Assembly: GCA_963783195.1 (NCBI GenBank)
Contig: CAWAMV010000004.1
Span: 1,426,001-1,490,000 of the forward strand
DNA from: Croceibacterium_B sp963783195
Lineage (GTDB): Bacteria > Pseudomonadota > Alphaproteobacteria > Sphingomonadales > Sphingomonadaceae
Reading direction: 5' to 3'
DNA: 64,000 nucleotides
Position 1 is the first letter of the stretch. Every line of letters starts with the position of its first letter. Below the pieces are notes generated by a model that saw nothing but the letters and a program-made list of their open reading frames with translations, was not told where the DNA came from and did no database searches. The translations under genes were made by a program, and so were the position numbers. Below are positions 53,201 through 61,290 of the stretch, piece by piece.

Positions 53201-53330
53201 CTCTGTTCGGCTGGTCCGCGGTGTCCTGGGCCTGCGCCTGACCGGCGAAGGCAAGGACCGCCAGGCTTGCCCCGCCGGCGAGCCAGCGGCGGAATGCAGG
53301 CGCGTAGCTACCCTTGGTAATGAACCCCAT
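50289..53330 (-). CDS. TonB-dependent outer-membrane receptor
   Basis: A 1013-residue TonB-dependent transporter. A signal peptide (RWLAGGASLAVLAFAGQAQA) is followed by the TonB-box region ETIIVTGSR, the plug (VFVRGG-like NFFVRGGTGNLNLRGLG, TVTGGASAAYGTDAVAGVVN) and a 22-strand barrel ending RRYTVGIKFKL with C-terminal Leu. ATG 53330 has GGGAGGGG upstream. It is divergent from a LysR gene across 117 bp with two palindromes, and lies upstream of a sulfatase gene, suggesting uptake of a sulfated substrate. Confidence 0.95.
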   Translation of the reverse strand: MGFITKGSYAPAFRRWLAGGASLAVLAFAGQAQAQDTADQPNRADEQETIIVTGSRLVTSGMDSPVPVTAVQAEELEAMDPGALINAVSQLPQFYGNQTPNNSNFFVRGGTGNLNLRGLGANRTLTLLNGRRVPATSAFGGVDINLFPEAMIKGIETVTGGASAAYGTDAVAGVVNFLLDTDFEGLQVDLQTGITDRNDGASHEAKAAYGMALGDRGHLLVSGSWAKQKGIHDITSRDWYDNTGAVQVGGVWADYPDVRSITSSFDGVIFSSNPAINGLQFDRNGNLSLLVPGAVTQGAVANGGRSSGAGTDIASEVFTLYPDTERYSAFAYADYDLTDNIKVFAQYMRGWNKQFQYNIPRSSIHGSPTAITIFQDNAFLPASLRQTMIANNIASFNLRRDGSIEDIGDVWYEDRVTQDVGTAGFEADIFGTWKLNGYYQYGKSKRVWDQNTLRIDRIFAAVDAVKDANGNIVCRVSTVAAGAAAYPGCQPLNLFGRGNASPQAVDYVIGNDPGINVSTPLYFANLGNTGETYDYTSVGPKRNVTTFTQNFAELSAAGDLFQGWAGPISLALGASYRKESIYQVVQDTANQQSNFDGAYHPCPSAAVAATLGLRGLNPADCNNTVAFQFSKVSNIQGKATVKEAFAETLIPLIKTDGGVEASVNLAGRWANYSGSGTIWAYKGGVDFSPFEWLRLRGTYSRDVRAGNLSERFDKTGGTGNVLDPRTAAQNATYGGTTYVTTIFSGGNPAIRPESADTYTAGMVFRPGFLPGFSASVDWYKVGIKDAIATVGTNEVARRCFVEADPQFCALVTTDSTQGGKIILVGNQYVNVARSKVEGIDAEIGYRTSARIFGGDESLSTRAFMTWLLDRSDVGATGGVTRFDGLTGLAPDTGAQGIFPKFKANANLTYRNGPFSGFIQGRYIGKGKRTYLLTPAQITDNSVPSVIYVDMRLGYEFDVGGSEAEFWGSITNLFDKDPPVTGTYSTFTGASTQYNAGLFDVLGRRYTVGIKFKL

Positions 53331-53396
53331 GATTTCCCCTCCCATGTTTATGGGGGGGAAATCTGTCCATACGCCCGGACAAAGCAATGCACCGCA

Positions 53397-53446
53397 AAGT
53401 GATGACATGGCATCACTTCAGGGTTATGACTTGGCTGGGGAGTCAT
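53397..53446. promoter_or_regulatory. Two inverted repeats in the LysR/TonB divergent promoter region
   Basis: The first dyad is AAGTGATG (53397-53404), six bases, CATCACTT (53411-53418), perfect 8 bp arms. The second is ATGACT (53426-53431), nine bases, AGTCAT (53441-53446), ending one base before the lysR ATG. Both are well placed for binding of the adjacent LysR protein and control of the divergent receptor gene. Confidence 0.6.
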
Positions 53447-53447
53447 T

Positions 53448-54401
53448 ATGGCCAACCTACCTTTCACCTTGCGGCAGCTCGAAGTGTTCGACATCCTCTG
53501 CGCAACGCGCAGCTTTCGCCGCACGGCCGAATCTCTCGGCATCTCGCAAGCTTCGGTCAGCAACCAGGTAAAAGCGCTGGAGGAGCAGCTCGGCGTGTCG
53601 CTCGTCGCGCGCAAGCCTGGCATGAGGCCTTCGCTGACGGCCGAAGGGCTCTCCTTCGTCGATGACCTGCACACGTTCCAGCAGGCGGCTGAACGGCTGG
53701 CATCGCACCGGCGAGACACCGCCGAGATCGAGCGCGCTATCACGTATCGCATCCGCGTGGGGCAGGGTCTCGTCGACAACTTCATCCGGCCCAAGCTCGA
53801 TCGCTTTCTGGCGCAGAACCCGCATATCGAGCTCGAGTTCGACGCACGTCCGCCGAGCTATCGCTATGCCCGCGACGTTCAGGACGGGCGGTTCGATTTC
53901 GCGCTCTATCACCTGCGGGCTGATCGCCAGGTCGACCCGGGCGTGCGCCAGCTCGCGATGGTTCGCGGCGGAATATTCGGCCACCGCAAGCTGCTGAAAG
54001 GGCGCGCGGTGCCTCTCGAGGCCGACGAGATCAACCACCTGCCGTTCATCCTGCCGCAGGTCGGCAGCCAGCAGGAGCAGGACGTGCTCCAGGCATTCGA
54101 CCGGCACGGCATCGCGCCGCGCAACGTCATCGGGCACACGCAGTATTTCGACGTCATGGGGACGATGCTGGAGCGCGGCCTGGGCGTCGCGTCGTTCTCC
54201 GAGGTGATGCTGAGCCCTGAAGCCCGCAAGACCGTGGTGCTGCTCTATCCGCTGGAGAACTGGCGTCTGTTATGGTTCCGCAAGGACCGTGGCGCGGATC
54301 CGCGTTGCGACCTGGTGCAAAGCTTCATGCTGTCGTCCGTCCTGCAGGACCCGAACTATCCCACGATCGACGTCTTTGCCGAAGAGTTTGCCGAGAGCTA
54401 G
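53448..54401 (+). CDS. LysR family transcriptional regulator of the sulfatase locus
   Basis: A 317-residue LysR regulator. The N-terminal HTH is LRQLEVFDILCATRSFRRTAESLGISQ-like at residues about 8-50, with a substrate-binding domain from about 95 on. It is divergent from the TonB receptor and convergent (4 bp overlap) with the second sulfatase, so it sits at the centre of the putative sulfated-aromatic locus and is its most likely activator. Confidence 0.92.
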   Translation: MANLPFTLRQLEVFDILCATRSFRRTAESLGISQASVSNQVKALEEQLGVSLVARKPGMRPSLTAEGLSFVDDLHTFQQAAERLASHRRDTAEIERAITYRIRVGQGLVDNFIRPKLDRFLAQNPHIELEFDARPPSYRYARDVQDGRFDFALYHLRADRQVDPGVRQLAMVRGGIFGHRKLLKGRAVPLEADEINHLPFILPQVGSQQEQDVLQAFDRHGIAPRNVIGHTQYFDVMGTMLERGLGVASFSEVMLSPEARKTVVLLYPLENWRLLWFRKDRGADPRCDLVQSFMLSSVLQDPNYPTIDVFAEEFAES

Positions 54402-55717
54402 CTGTCGACGCCGAAGTATTCGGCCAGCTTGTCGGCGGTGAATCCGTGTCTGCCCGCCGCGGGGTCCGGCGGCAGCATCGTTTCGTTCCACTGCTCCCAT
54501 TGGGCGACGAAGGCGGCGAAGGCTTCCGGCTGACGGTCCTTCAGGTTGCCGCGCTCCATGGGATCGGCAATCACGTCGAACAGGAAGCTGTGGCCCAGGA
54601 TTTCCAGGTACTTCAGGGATCCGCGCCGAGCCGCCTTCTGCTCGCGGTAGGAGAAGCGGAAGAACAGGGTTCGGTCCTCCACCTCGCCCCCGGCGATGGC
54701 CGGCCGCAGGTCGACGCCGTCGCTTGGGTATTCCGGATCCGCTGGCGCGCCCGCGGCGCCCAGCAACGTGGGAAGCCAGTCCATCGTCATCACCGGCACG
54801 TCGCTCTCGCTGCCCGGCGATGCCGTCCCGGGCCAGCGCACGATCGCCGGCACCCGCAAGCCGCCTTCGAGCAGCTCGGTCTTGCGGCCGTTGAAGGGCC
54901 AGTTGTCGGAAAAGCGTTCGCCGCCGTTGTCGCTGGTGAACACCACGATCGTTTCATCGGCCAAACACAGCCGATCAAGCGCTTCATTGACACGTCCGCA
55001 GGCATCGTCGAGCGATTTCATCATGGCGGCATAGGTCGCCATGTCGCCGCCATCCCAGTGCTGGATGGGCATCAGGCCGCCCTTTGCCGCAAGCCTTTCG
55101 GACTTTGCCTTGCCCGCCGCGTCGGGCCCCTCCCAGGGCCAGTGCGGCGCGGTGAAATTGAGGTTGAGGAAGAACGGCTTGCCCTCTGCAGCGCGCTCTT
55201 CCAGCACGTCGAGCGCCTTGTCGGCCAGCAGCTCCGTCAGGTAGCCGGTGCGCTCGATACTCTCGGTCCCGTCCCACAGATCGCCCACTCCGTCGAGTTC
55301 GTGCGTCCAGTAATCCACGCCCCCGCCCCGGATGCCCCAGAACTGGTCGAACCCGCTGAGAAGAGGGCAGAATTTCGGCAGCGAACCTAAGTGCCACTTG
55401 CCGATCAGGTTGGTGTGATAACCGCGCTCGCGCAGCAGCGAGGGCAGGGTGGGGTGCTCTGGCGGAAGGCCGACGTCGCGACCCTGCAGCGGCTCCTCCA
55501 GACCGATCGGCAGGCGGTACTGGTACCGCCCGGTCATCAGCGCCACCCGCGTCGCGGTGCACACGGCGGAGTTGGCATAGGCGTTGGTGAAGCGCATGCC
55601 CTCCTGCGCCAGCCGGTCGATCGCCGGCGTCTCGTAGTCCTGGCGCCCGTAACAGCTGAGGTCGGCATGACCGAGATCGTCGGCCATGATGAAAACGATG
55701 TTGGGCGGCCTGCTCAT
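54398..55717 (-). CDS. Cytoplasmic arylsulfatase-type sulfatase
   Basis: A 439-residue type I sulfatase paralogous to the one at 48760-50193. The formylglycine motif is CTATR (Cys53) in NSAVCTATRVALMTGRYQYR. It starts directly at MSRPPNIVFIMADDLG and has no export signal, so it appears cytoplasmic. ATG 55717 overlaps the upstream VOC stop (ATGA), making it the last gene of the flavoprotein-cytochrome-VOC-sulfatase operon. Confidence 0.92.
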   Translation of the reverse strand: MSRPPNIVFIMADDLGHADLSCYGRQDYETPAIDRLAQEGMRFTNAYANSAVCTATRVALMTGRYQYRLPIGLEEPLQGRDVGLPPEHPTLPSLLRERGYHTNLIGKWHLGSLPKFCPLLSGFDQFWGIRGGGVDYWTHELDGVGDLWDGTESIERTGYLTELLADKALDVLEERAAEGKPFFLNLNFTAPHWPWEGPDAAGKAKSERLAAKGGLMPIQHWDGGDMATYAAMMKSLDDACGRVNEALDRLCLADETIVVFTSDNGGERFSDNWPFNGRKTELLEGGLRVPAIVRWPGTASPGSESDVPVMTMDWLPTLLGAAGAPADPEYPSDGVDLRPAIAGGEVEDRTLFFRFSYREQKAARRGSLKYLEILGHSFLFDVIADPMERGNLKDRQPEAFAAFVAQWEQWNETMLPPDPAAGRHGFTADKLAEYFGVDS

Positions 55718-56100
55718 GCCCGGGGGAGTTGCACCAGTTCGATCTCGTGACCCTGCGGGCTCTTGAGCATCGAGACCATCGCACCACCAGCTTCGAAGGG
55801 CGCCAGCAATCCAGTGCCGCCGCAACCGAGCGCATGGGCATAGGCTGCGTCGACGTCATCGCAGAAAAGCCCCACCGGACCGTGACCCGGCCCCACCGGA
55901 ACATCGTGCCCGGCCTTGTTTTCGACCAGCATCAGGTTCGGTCCCGCTTCCTGTCCCGGAAGGGCGAGGACATGCTCGACGAAGCCCGGCTCGTCGAAGG
56001 TCATGGTCACCTCGAACCCGAAGGCATCGCGCCAGAAGGCCAGGGCCGGCTCCATCTGCGGCACGTTCAGCTTGAAGAAGGCGAGACGGATCCCGGTCAC
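55714..56100 (-). CDS. VOC-family protein in the flavocytochrome operon
   Basis: A 128-residue VOC-fold protein (IRLAFFKLNVPQMEPALAFWRD at the start; SMLKSPQGHEIELVQLP at the end). The start is GTG 56098-56100, one base after the cytochrome stop. It could be a small lyase, isomerase or dioxygenase acting on a pathway intermediate; no motif decides this. It is not close to the VOC protein at 6049-6420. Confidence 0.82.
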   Translation of the reverse strand: MTGIRLAFFKLNVPQMEPALAFWRDAFGFEVTMTFDEPGFVEHVLALPGQEAGPNLMLVENKAGHDVPVGPGHGPVGLFCDDVDAAYAHALGCGGTGLLAPFEAGGAMVSMLKSPQGHEIELVQLPRA

Positions 56101-56101
56101 G

Positions 56102-56431
56102 TCATTTCCTCTCTGCCGGATTGGCCAGCCACTGCGCGAGCGCCTGCAGTTCGGGGTCGGTCAGTTCGGTCGGGGTGAACTGCGGCATCGATCCCACCCC
56201 GTTGCGCACCACGTACTGGACATAGGCGGCGGGCAGCACCTTGCGCTTCAGCAGCTCCGCCTCGCCCGGCGGAACCCGTTGCGCCAGCTTGCGGGTGCCC
56301 CAACCGTTGGCGCCATGACAATACGCACAGCGGGCGGCGTAGAAGCTCGCCGGATCGTGGTTCTCGCGCGGAGCGGCGGGAACCGAACCCACTCCAAGCG
56401 CCAGGCCGGCCAGTAGCAGCGCCAGTCTCAT
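56102..56431 (-). CDS. Mono-heme c-type cytochrome, electron acceptor subunit
   Basis: A 109-residue exported class I cytochrome c. A signal peptide (MRLALLLAGLALGVGSVPAA) precedes the heme site CAYCH (Cys35, Cys38, His39); the axial Met is probably in GVGSMPQF. It overlaps the end of the flavoprotein gene by 4 bp, the arrangement of p-cresol methylhydroxylase and eugenol hydroxylase, where the cytochrome takes electrons from the FAD subunit. Confidence 0.9.
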   Translation of the reverse strand: MRLALLLAGLALGVGSVPAAPRENHDPASFYAARCAYCHGANGWGTRKLAQRVPPGEAELLKRKVLPAAYVQYVVRNGVGSMPQFTPTELTDPELQALAQWLANPAERK

Positions 56432-57981
56432 GCTCGCCAGCTCCCGATGCCCTGCTTGCCCGGCGCCAAGATGCCATTCGGGTCGAGCGCCGCCTTCAGT
56501 CTGTCGTTCAGCCGGGGCATCGCATGATCGCCCCAGCCGTGCATCGCCACAGCGTCGTCCATGAACTCGATGTGCGAGCGGTAGAGGCCGATTCCCATCG
56601 CTTGAGCATCCTTGCAGAGCTGCCGGAACAGTGCCTTGCAGCGATCGGTCATTGCCTTGTCGTCCTGGACGTAGAGCATGTCGGCAACGAAGATCAGCGC
56701 TCTGCCGCCGATGCCGAACATGCCGATCCAGGGGTCCTGCCCGTACTCGATGAAGCGCCGCTCGACCGTCTCGTAGAGCTGGTTCACGCGCTCGCCCACG
56801 GCGGCAACGACGGGGCCGAAGTCGCTGTGGCCGCCGGGCGACCCGCGCCAGTCAACGATAGCGAAAGGGGCGAGGCTGACGTCCTGCCGCATCCAGGGCT
56901 GCTGCGGCTCGCCTTTGCGCCAGCGCACCGCCGACAGTGTCGCCTGCGGCATCCGGGCAGCGAAATGCCGGCGGATCTTCTCCATGCGCAGGTCCATGCC
57001 GCCCGACGTGTGCTCGAACAGGTTGAAGATGACGTTCCACCAGCCCTTGCCACGCTGTGCCAGCACTTCGCCGATCCGTTCGAGTGGAACCGCGCCCTCG
57101 CCCTGCCAGATGTCCTCTCGGCGAGCGCCACCGGTGATCTGCCGCATGCCGTTGGCGATCGTGTAGGTGGTGTTGATCGTGTCATCGAGCTTGAGCGGGC
57201 GGAGCGTGTCGACCAGTTGCGCGAGGTCGTCTTTGCCGGGCACCTCGATCGTGACGCCCGCCATTTCCTCCGGTTCGGGCATGAGCCACAGGCCCATCTT
57301 GGTCACGACCGCGAAGTTCGACTGGGTGAAAAGGCCGTCCCACACCGGCCCGAAGGGAAGCTTGAACGCCTGCCATTCCCGGCTGCCCTCGATCGCGCCG
57401 AATCCCGTCCGCACCAGCGAACCGTCGGCCAGCATGACTTCCATCCCGCAGATCGTTTCCGCGTGGATGCCATAGGGGGTGTAGCCCACACCATGCTCCA
57501 GCGCGTTGCCGATGACACTGCCCCACGAGTGCGCCGGCCCGCTCATCCAGAACTTCGACCCGCGCCTGTCCAGTTCTTCCTTGAAGTCGAAGAAACTGAC
57601 GCCGGGTTCGACGACCGCGTAGCCGAGCGTCTCGTCCACTTCGAGCACGCGGTTCATCCGTTTCAGGTCGAGGACGACCGCGCCCTTGAGGACCGGTGCG
57701 GCGGTGCCGTAGGCGAAGTTCTTCCCCATCGAGACCGGCCAGAGGGGAACCTTGTAGCGGTTGGCCACGGCCAGGACGGAGCGAAGTTCGTCGGTGTCGG
57801 CGGGCGCCACGGCGGCGGATGCGGCGTGGTCCTCGCGCGCGCCTACGGCGAAAGGATCGAGATAGCTCGCGCGGTCATCGTCTCCGGTGAATACCCAGTC
57901 GCGGCCGACCGCCGCGCTAAAGCCCGCCAGGGCATCGGCAAACGCGCTCGCGTCCACTCCGGGCGGCAATGGGGCTGACAT
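56428..57981 (-). CDS. VAO/PCMH-family flavoprotein (4-alkylphenol oxidising type)
   Basis: A 517-residue FAD enzyme of the vanillyl-alcohol oxidase / p-cresol methylhydroxylase family, which oxidises the benzylic carbon of 4-alkylphenols. The FAD-binding loop is VSMGKNFAYG; GYAVVEPGVSFFDF and GNALEHGVGYTPYG follow; the C-terminal LYRSHIEFMDD carries the Tyr-Arg pair that in VAO stabilises the phenolate. The next gene is a cytochrome c, so this is more likely a dehydrogenase/hydroxylase than an oxidase. The exact phenol is unknown. Confidence 0.88.
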   Translation of the reverse strand: MSAPLPPGVDASAFADALAGFSAAVGRDWVFTGDDDRASYLDPFAVGAREDHAASAAVAPADTDELRSVLAVANRYKVPLWPVSMGKNFAYGTAAPVLKGAVVLDLKRMNRVLEVDETLGYAVVEPGVSFFDFKEELDRRGSKFWMSGPAHSWGSVIGNALEHGVGYTPYGIHAETICGMEVMLADGSLVRTGFGAIEGSREWQAFKLPFGPVWDGLFTQSNFAVVTKMGLWLMPEPEEMAGVTIEVPGKDDLAQLVDTLRPLKLDDTINTTYTIANGMRQITGGARREDIWQGEGAVPLERIGEVLAQRGKGWWNVIFNLFEHTSGGMDLRMEKIRRHFAARMPQATLSAVRWRKGEPQQPWMRQDVSLAPFAIVDWRGSPGGHSDFGPVVAAVGERVNQLYETVERRFIEYGQDPWIGMFGIGGRALIFVADMLYVQDDKAMTDRCKALFRQLCKDAQAMGIGLYRSHIEFMDDAVAMHGWGDHAMPRLNDRLKAALDPNGILAPGKQGIGSWRA

Positions 57982-58158
57982 CGACGACGGACTCCCTCTC
58001 TTCGCCGAGCGCTATCGTGAATGGCCGGAGAGGCCAACCCCTCGCGGGCCATCACGATCCGGGATTTTTCCGAGAGAGCTTCGCAGCGGGCTTGAGGCTC
58101 CACCGGCGGGGTCCCGTCCTTCAGCTCGCGTGCGGGACGGAGCCGGAGACAGGCGAAC

Positions 58159-58233
58159 TGGCTGGGGCGGCAGGATTCGAACCTGCGAATGCCGGTACCA
58201 AAAACCGGTGCCTTACCACTTGGCGACGCCCCA
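58159..58233 (-). tRNA. tRNA-Gln (anticodon TTG)
   Basis: A 75-base cloverleaf read on the minus strand. The acceptor arm TGGGGCG pairs with CGCCCCA, the anticodon stem CCGGT/ACCGG encloses the loop TTTTGGT with anticodon TTG, and the T-arm contains GGTTCGAATCC. The 3' CCA is encoded. It lies in the 370 bp between the flavoprotein and the CocE-like hydrolase; the rest of that spacer shows only a possible weak hairpin downstream of the tRNA. Confidence 0.97.
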
Positions 58234-58351
58234 GCATGCGCTGCGTGCGCCGCCTATAGCGCGCCGCGTCGGGAAGTGAAGGGCCGAAGGTAAGTCAGTT
58301 CGTCGCAAGCGAGCTTGACCTGTGCCGGCCGGTTTGCAATCGGCGCCGCCA

Positions 58352-60286
58352 ATGAAGAAGACAAGGGTCGCGGCTCAGGCCGCATCGCTGGCGGTCGCAT
58401 CGCTCGCCTTTTCAGTAACTTCCGCCCGGGCCGATGGCGGTCCTCGGGCATCGTCCGCACTCGCGCGGGATGCGATGGCCGACGAGCGGGTGGATCACTA
58501 CGGCTGGGTGCGCCCCCAGGCCGACTACGTCCGCCGCACGGTCATGGTGCCGATGCGCGACGGCACGAAGCTCTACACCGTGATCGTGATGCGCAAGGGC
58601 ACCACCGACGCACCCATCCTGCTCAGCCGCACGCCCTATGATGCCGACGGCGCGACGACGCGCAACCGCAGCCAGAAGATCGAGGAAATCCTGCCCGTCA
58701 TGGACAAGGAGTTCGTCAACGATGGCTACATCCGCGTGTACCAGGACATTCGCGGAATTCACCGCTCCGAAGGCGAGTACGTGATGAACCGGCCGCTCGC
58801 CGGGACGCCGCTTAACGATACCGGGATCGACAACTCGACCGACGCTTACGACACGATCGACTGGCTGGTGAAGAACGTGCCGGAGACGAACGGCAAGGTC
58901 GGCATCACCGGTTCTTCCTATCTCGGCTTTACCAGCCTCGCCGCTCTGATCGACCCCCACCCCGCGCTCAAGGCCTCTGTCCCCCAGTCGCCGATGGTGG
59001 ACGGCTGGATGGGCGACGACTGGTTCCACAACGGGGCCTGGCGCAACAACAACTTCGGATATCCGCTCTATCAGACAATCAAGAAGGAAAACGGTGGGGG
59101 CACCGTGCCGGACGGCGAGGGCGACGATTACGAGATTTTCCTCAATGCGGGCTCCGCGGGCGATTACGCGCGAGCCTACGGTGCCGATGTCGTTCCCGCG
59201 AATGCCAAGAAGCTCGCGCACCCGGCCTATGACTCGTACTGGTCGCTCCAGGCGGTCGACCAATGGCTTGCCGCCCGCAAGCTGACTGTGCCGACGATGC
59301 TCGTGGTCGGCCAGTGGGACCAGGAAGACAGCTACGGTGCCCCGGCGGTATTCCAGGCGCTGAAGGCGCAGACCGAGAAAAACCGCCTGCTGAGCCTGGT
59401 CATTGGACCGTGGCGGCACTCGGGCGTGAATTACGAGGCGAAGGAGCTAGGCCCGCTCAAGTTCCCGGAGGACACCGGCCTGCGCTTCCGCGTCGACACG
59501 ATGAAGCGCTTCCTCGACTGTCACCTCAAATCGGATCCGCCGGCTTGCGACACGCCGCGAGTGCTGACCTATGCCACCGGCGTAAACCAGTGGCAGCGGA
59601 CCGACGACTGGCCTGCGGGCAAGTACACGCCGCTCTACCTCGCCGCCGGCGGGAACGCGACGTTCGTGAAGCCGGGCAAGGGGATGGTCAGCTACGTTTC
59701 GGACCCGGCTGACCCGGTGCCGATGCTGCCACGCCCGATCAGCATGAGCGACCGCGACCAGTGGCGCACCTGGCTGCTGCACGACAACAAGTGGGTGGCG
59801 GACCGGGAGGACGTCATCAACTTCGTCTCCGTCCCGCTGAACCAGCCCGTGCACATCATGGGTGCGCCAAAGGTCGAACTGCATGCCGCCACCAGCGGCA
59901 GCGACAGTGACTGGGTGGTCAAGCTGATCGACGTCTATCCGGCCGAAAATCCGGCTGATCCGTCGATGGCCGGTTATCAGCTGCCCATCGGCATCGAGAT
60001 CTTCCGCGGCCGTTACCAGGGCGGGTTCGACAAGCCCGAGGCACTTACGCCGGGCAAGACCTACACCTACCAGTGGACGCTGCCCAACGTGAACCACGTG
60101 TTCCTGCCCGGGCATCGGCTGATGGTCGAGGTGCAGTCGAGCCTGTTCCCGCTCTACGACCGCAACCCGCAGACCTTCGTGCCGAACATCTTCGACGCAC
60201 AGCCCGGCGACTATGCCAAGGCGACCCAGACCGTCTCGACCGGCGGCGCGGAGGCGAGCGCGGTCTGGCTGCCGATCGCGGACTAG
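58352..60286 (+). CDS. CocE/NonD-type hydrolase (X-Pro dipeptidyl-peptidase / amino-acid ester hydrolase family)
   Basis: A 644-residue exported serine hydrolase. A signal peptide (QAASLAVASLAFSVTSARA) precedes an alpha/beta-hydrolase domain with nucleophile Ser189 in GSSYLGF, a helical cap (WMGDDWFHNGAWRNNNFGY) and a C-terminal jelly-roll domain (YPAENPADPSMAGYQLPIG). The cap sequence resembles alpha-amino-acid ester hydrolases. ATG 58352 gives the signal peptide; a GTG at 58322 is less likely. Confidence 0.9.
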   Translation: MKKTRVAAQAASLAVASLAFSVTSARADGGPRASSALARDAMADERVDHYGWVRPQADYVRRTVMVPMRDGTKLYTVIVMRKGTTDAPILLSRTPYDADGATTRNRSQKIEEILPVMDKEFVNDGYIRVYQDIRGIHRSEGEYVMNRPLAGTPLNDTGIDNSTDAYDTIDWLVKNVPETNGKVGITGSSYLGFTSLAALIDPHPALKASVPQSPMVDGWMGDDWFHNGAWRNNNFGYPLYQTIKKENGGGTVPDGEGDDYEIFLNAGSAGDYARAYGADVVPANAKKLAHPAYDSYWSLQAVDQWLAARKLTVPTMLVVGQWDQEDSYGAPAVFQALKAQTEKNRLLSLVIGPWRHSGVNYEAKELGPLKFPEDTGLRFRVDTMKRFLDCHLKSDPPACDTPRVLTYATGVNQWQRTDDWPAGKYTPLYLAAGGNATFVKPGKGMVSYVSDPADPVPMLPRPISMSDRDQWRTWLLHDNKWVADREDVINFVSVPLNQPVHIMGAPKVELHAATSGSDSDWVVKLIDVYPAENPADPSMAGYQLPIGIEIFRGRYQGGFDKPEALTPGKTYTYQWTLPNVNHVFLPGHRLMVEVQSSLFPLYDRNPQTFVPNIFDAQPGDYAKATQTVSTGGAEASAVWLPIAD

Positions 60287-60289
60287 CGC

Positions 60290-61156
60290 CTAGACGTCTG
60301 CGCGCTTGCGGACGGGCTCGAACAGGCTGCGGTCCTCGACCTTGTTGAAGTCCGCCGCCGAGTGTCGCTCGGCCATTGCCTGGGTGTTTACCAGGCGCCC
60401 GCGGATCGCGCCCGGACGCGCATCGATCGCTTTTACCCAGCGGCCGACGTTCTCGTACTCGTGCAGGCCGAGGAACTTGTCGGAGCCCTTGTAGGCGCCA
60501 TGGTAGAGATTGCCGAGCCATGTATAGGCGGCGATGTCGGCTATCGAGTAGTCGCCCGCGAGATATTCGGTCCTGGCGAGCTGCCGGTCGGCCACGTCGA
60601 ACAGGCGCTTGGTCTCCATCGCATAGCGGTCGATCGGGTAGCGATATCGCTCGGGCGCGTAGACGTAGAAATGGCCGAAGCCGCCGCCGATGAACGGTGC
60701 GCTTCCCATCTGCCACATCAGCCAGCTGAACGTCTCCGCGCGGGCCGGATTGGCCTTTGGCAGGAGGTAATCGAACTTCTCGGCCAGGTGGACGAGGATC
60801 GCCCCGCTCTCGAACACGCGGAACGGCTCGGAACCGCTGCGGTCGAGCAGGGCGGGAATCTTGGAGTTGGGGTTGAGGTCGACAAAGCCCGACCAGAACT
60901 GCTCGGCCTCGAAGATCCTGATCATCCAGGCATCGTATTCCGCGTCGGAGAACCCTGCCTCGAGCAGTTCCTCGAACATGATCGTCACCTTCACCCCGTT
61001 GGGTGTACCGAGCGAATAGAGCTGGAAGGGATGATCCCCGACGGGCAGCTCGTGCTCCTCGCGCGGGCCTGCGGTCGGACGGTTGATACCGGCGAACTGG
61101 CCGCCGTTTTCGGGATCGAATTCCCAGACTTCGGGCGGGGTATAGACGTCGGACAT
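60290..61156 (-). CDS. yghU: Glutathione-dependent disulfide-bond oxidoreductase YghU
   Basis: A 288-residue Nu-class glutathione transferase. The N-terminal extension (YTPPEVWEFDPENGGQFAGI) and NRPTAGPREEHELPVG are typical of YghU; the thioredoxin-fold part includes LYSLGTPNGVKVTIMFEELL and NPNSKIPALLD, where Thr/Asn rather than Cys contacts glutathione. It reduces disulfides such as 2-hydroxyethyl disulfide in relatives. It converges on the hydrolase gene with a 3 bp gap. Confidence 0.93.
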   Translation of the reverse strand: MSDVYTPPEVWEFDPENGGQFAGINRPTAGPREEHELPVGDHPFQLYSLGTPNGVKVTIMFEELLEAGFSDAEYDAWMIRIFEAEQFWSGFVDLNPNSKIPALLDRSGSEPFRVFESGAILVHLAEKFDYLLPKANPARAETFSWLMWQMGSAPFIGGGFGHFYVYAPERYRYPIDRYAMETKRLFDVADRQLARTEYLAGDYSIADIAAYTWLGNLYHGAYKGSDKFLGLHEYENVGRWVKAIDARPGAIRGRLVNTQAMAERHSAADFNKVEDRSLFEPVRKRADV

Positions 61157-61290
61157 CGGGCTCTCCTGTTGCTTGGGCCCCGACATGGCGAGCCGATGCC
61201 GCCGGGGCAAGGGAGACTGTCGGCGAGGTTCGCTAGATTTGCTTTGGCCGGTCGGAACCCTTTGAACTTGCGACGCGTTCAGCGCTGACC

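Noticed and set aside
47332..57981. Recent mobile-element or genomic-island insertion for the sulfatase locus
   Set aside because: No transposase, integrase, att-like direct repeat or clear composition change was seen; the nearby tRNA-Gln has an intact 3' end but no duplicated copy was found.
57982..58158. Rho-independent terminator for tRNA-Gln
   Set aside because: A CCGTCC...GGACGG dyad exists but with a long loop and no T-run, too weak to list as a feature.
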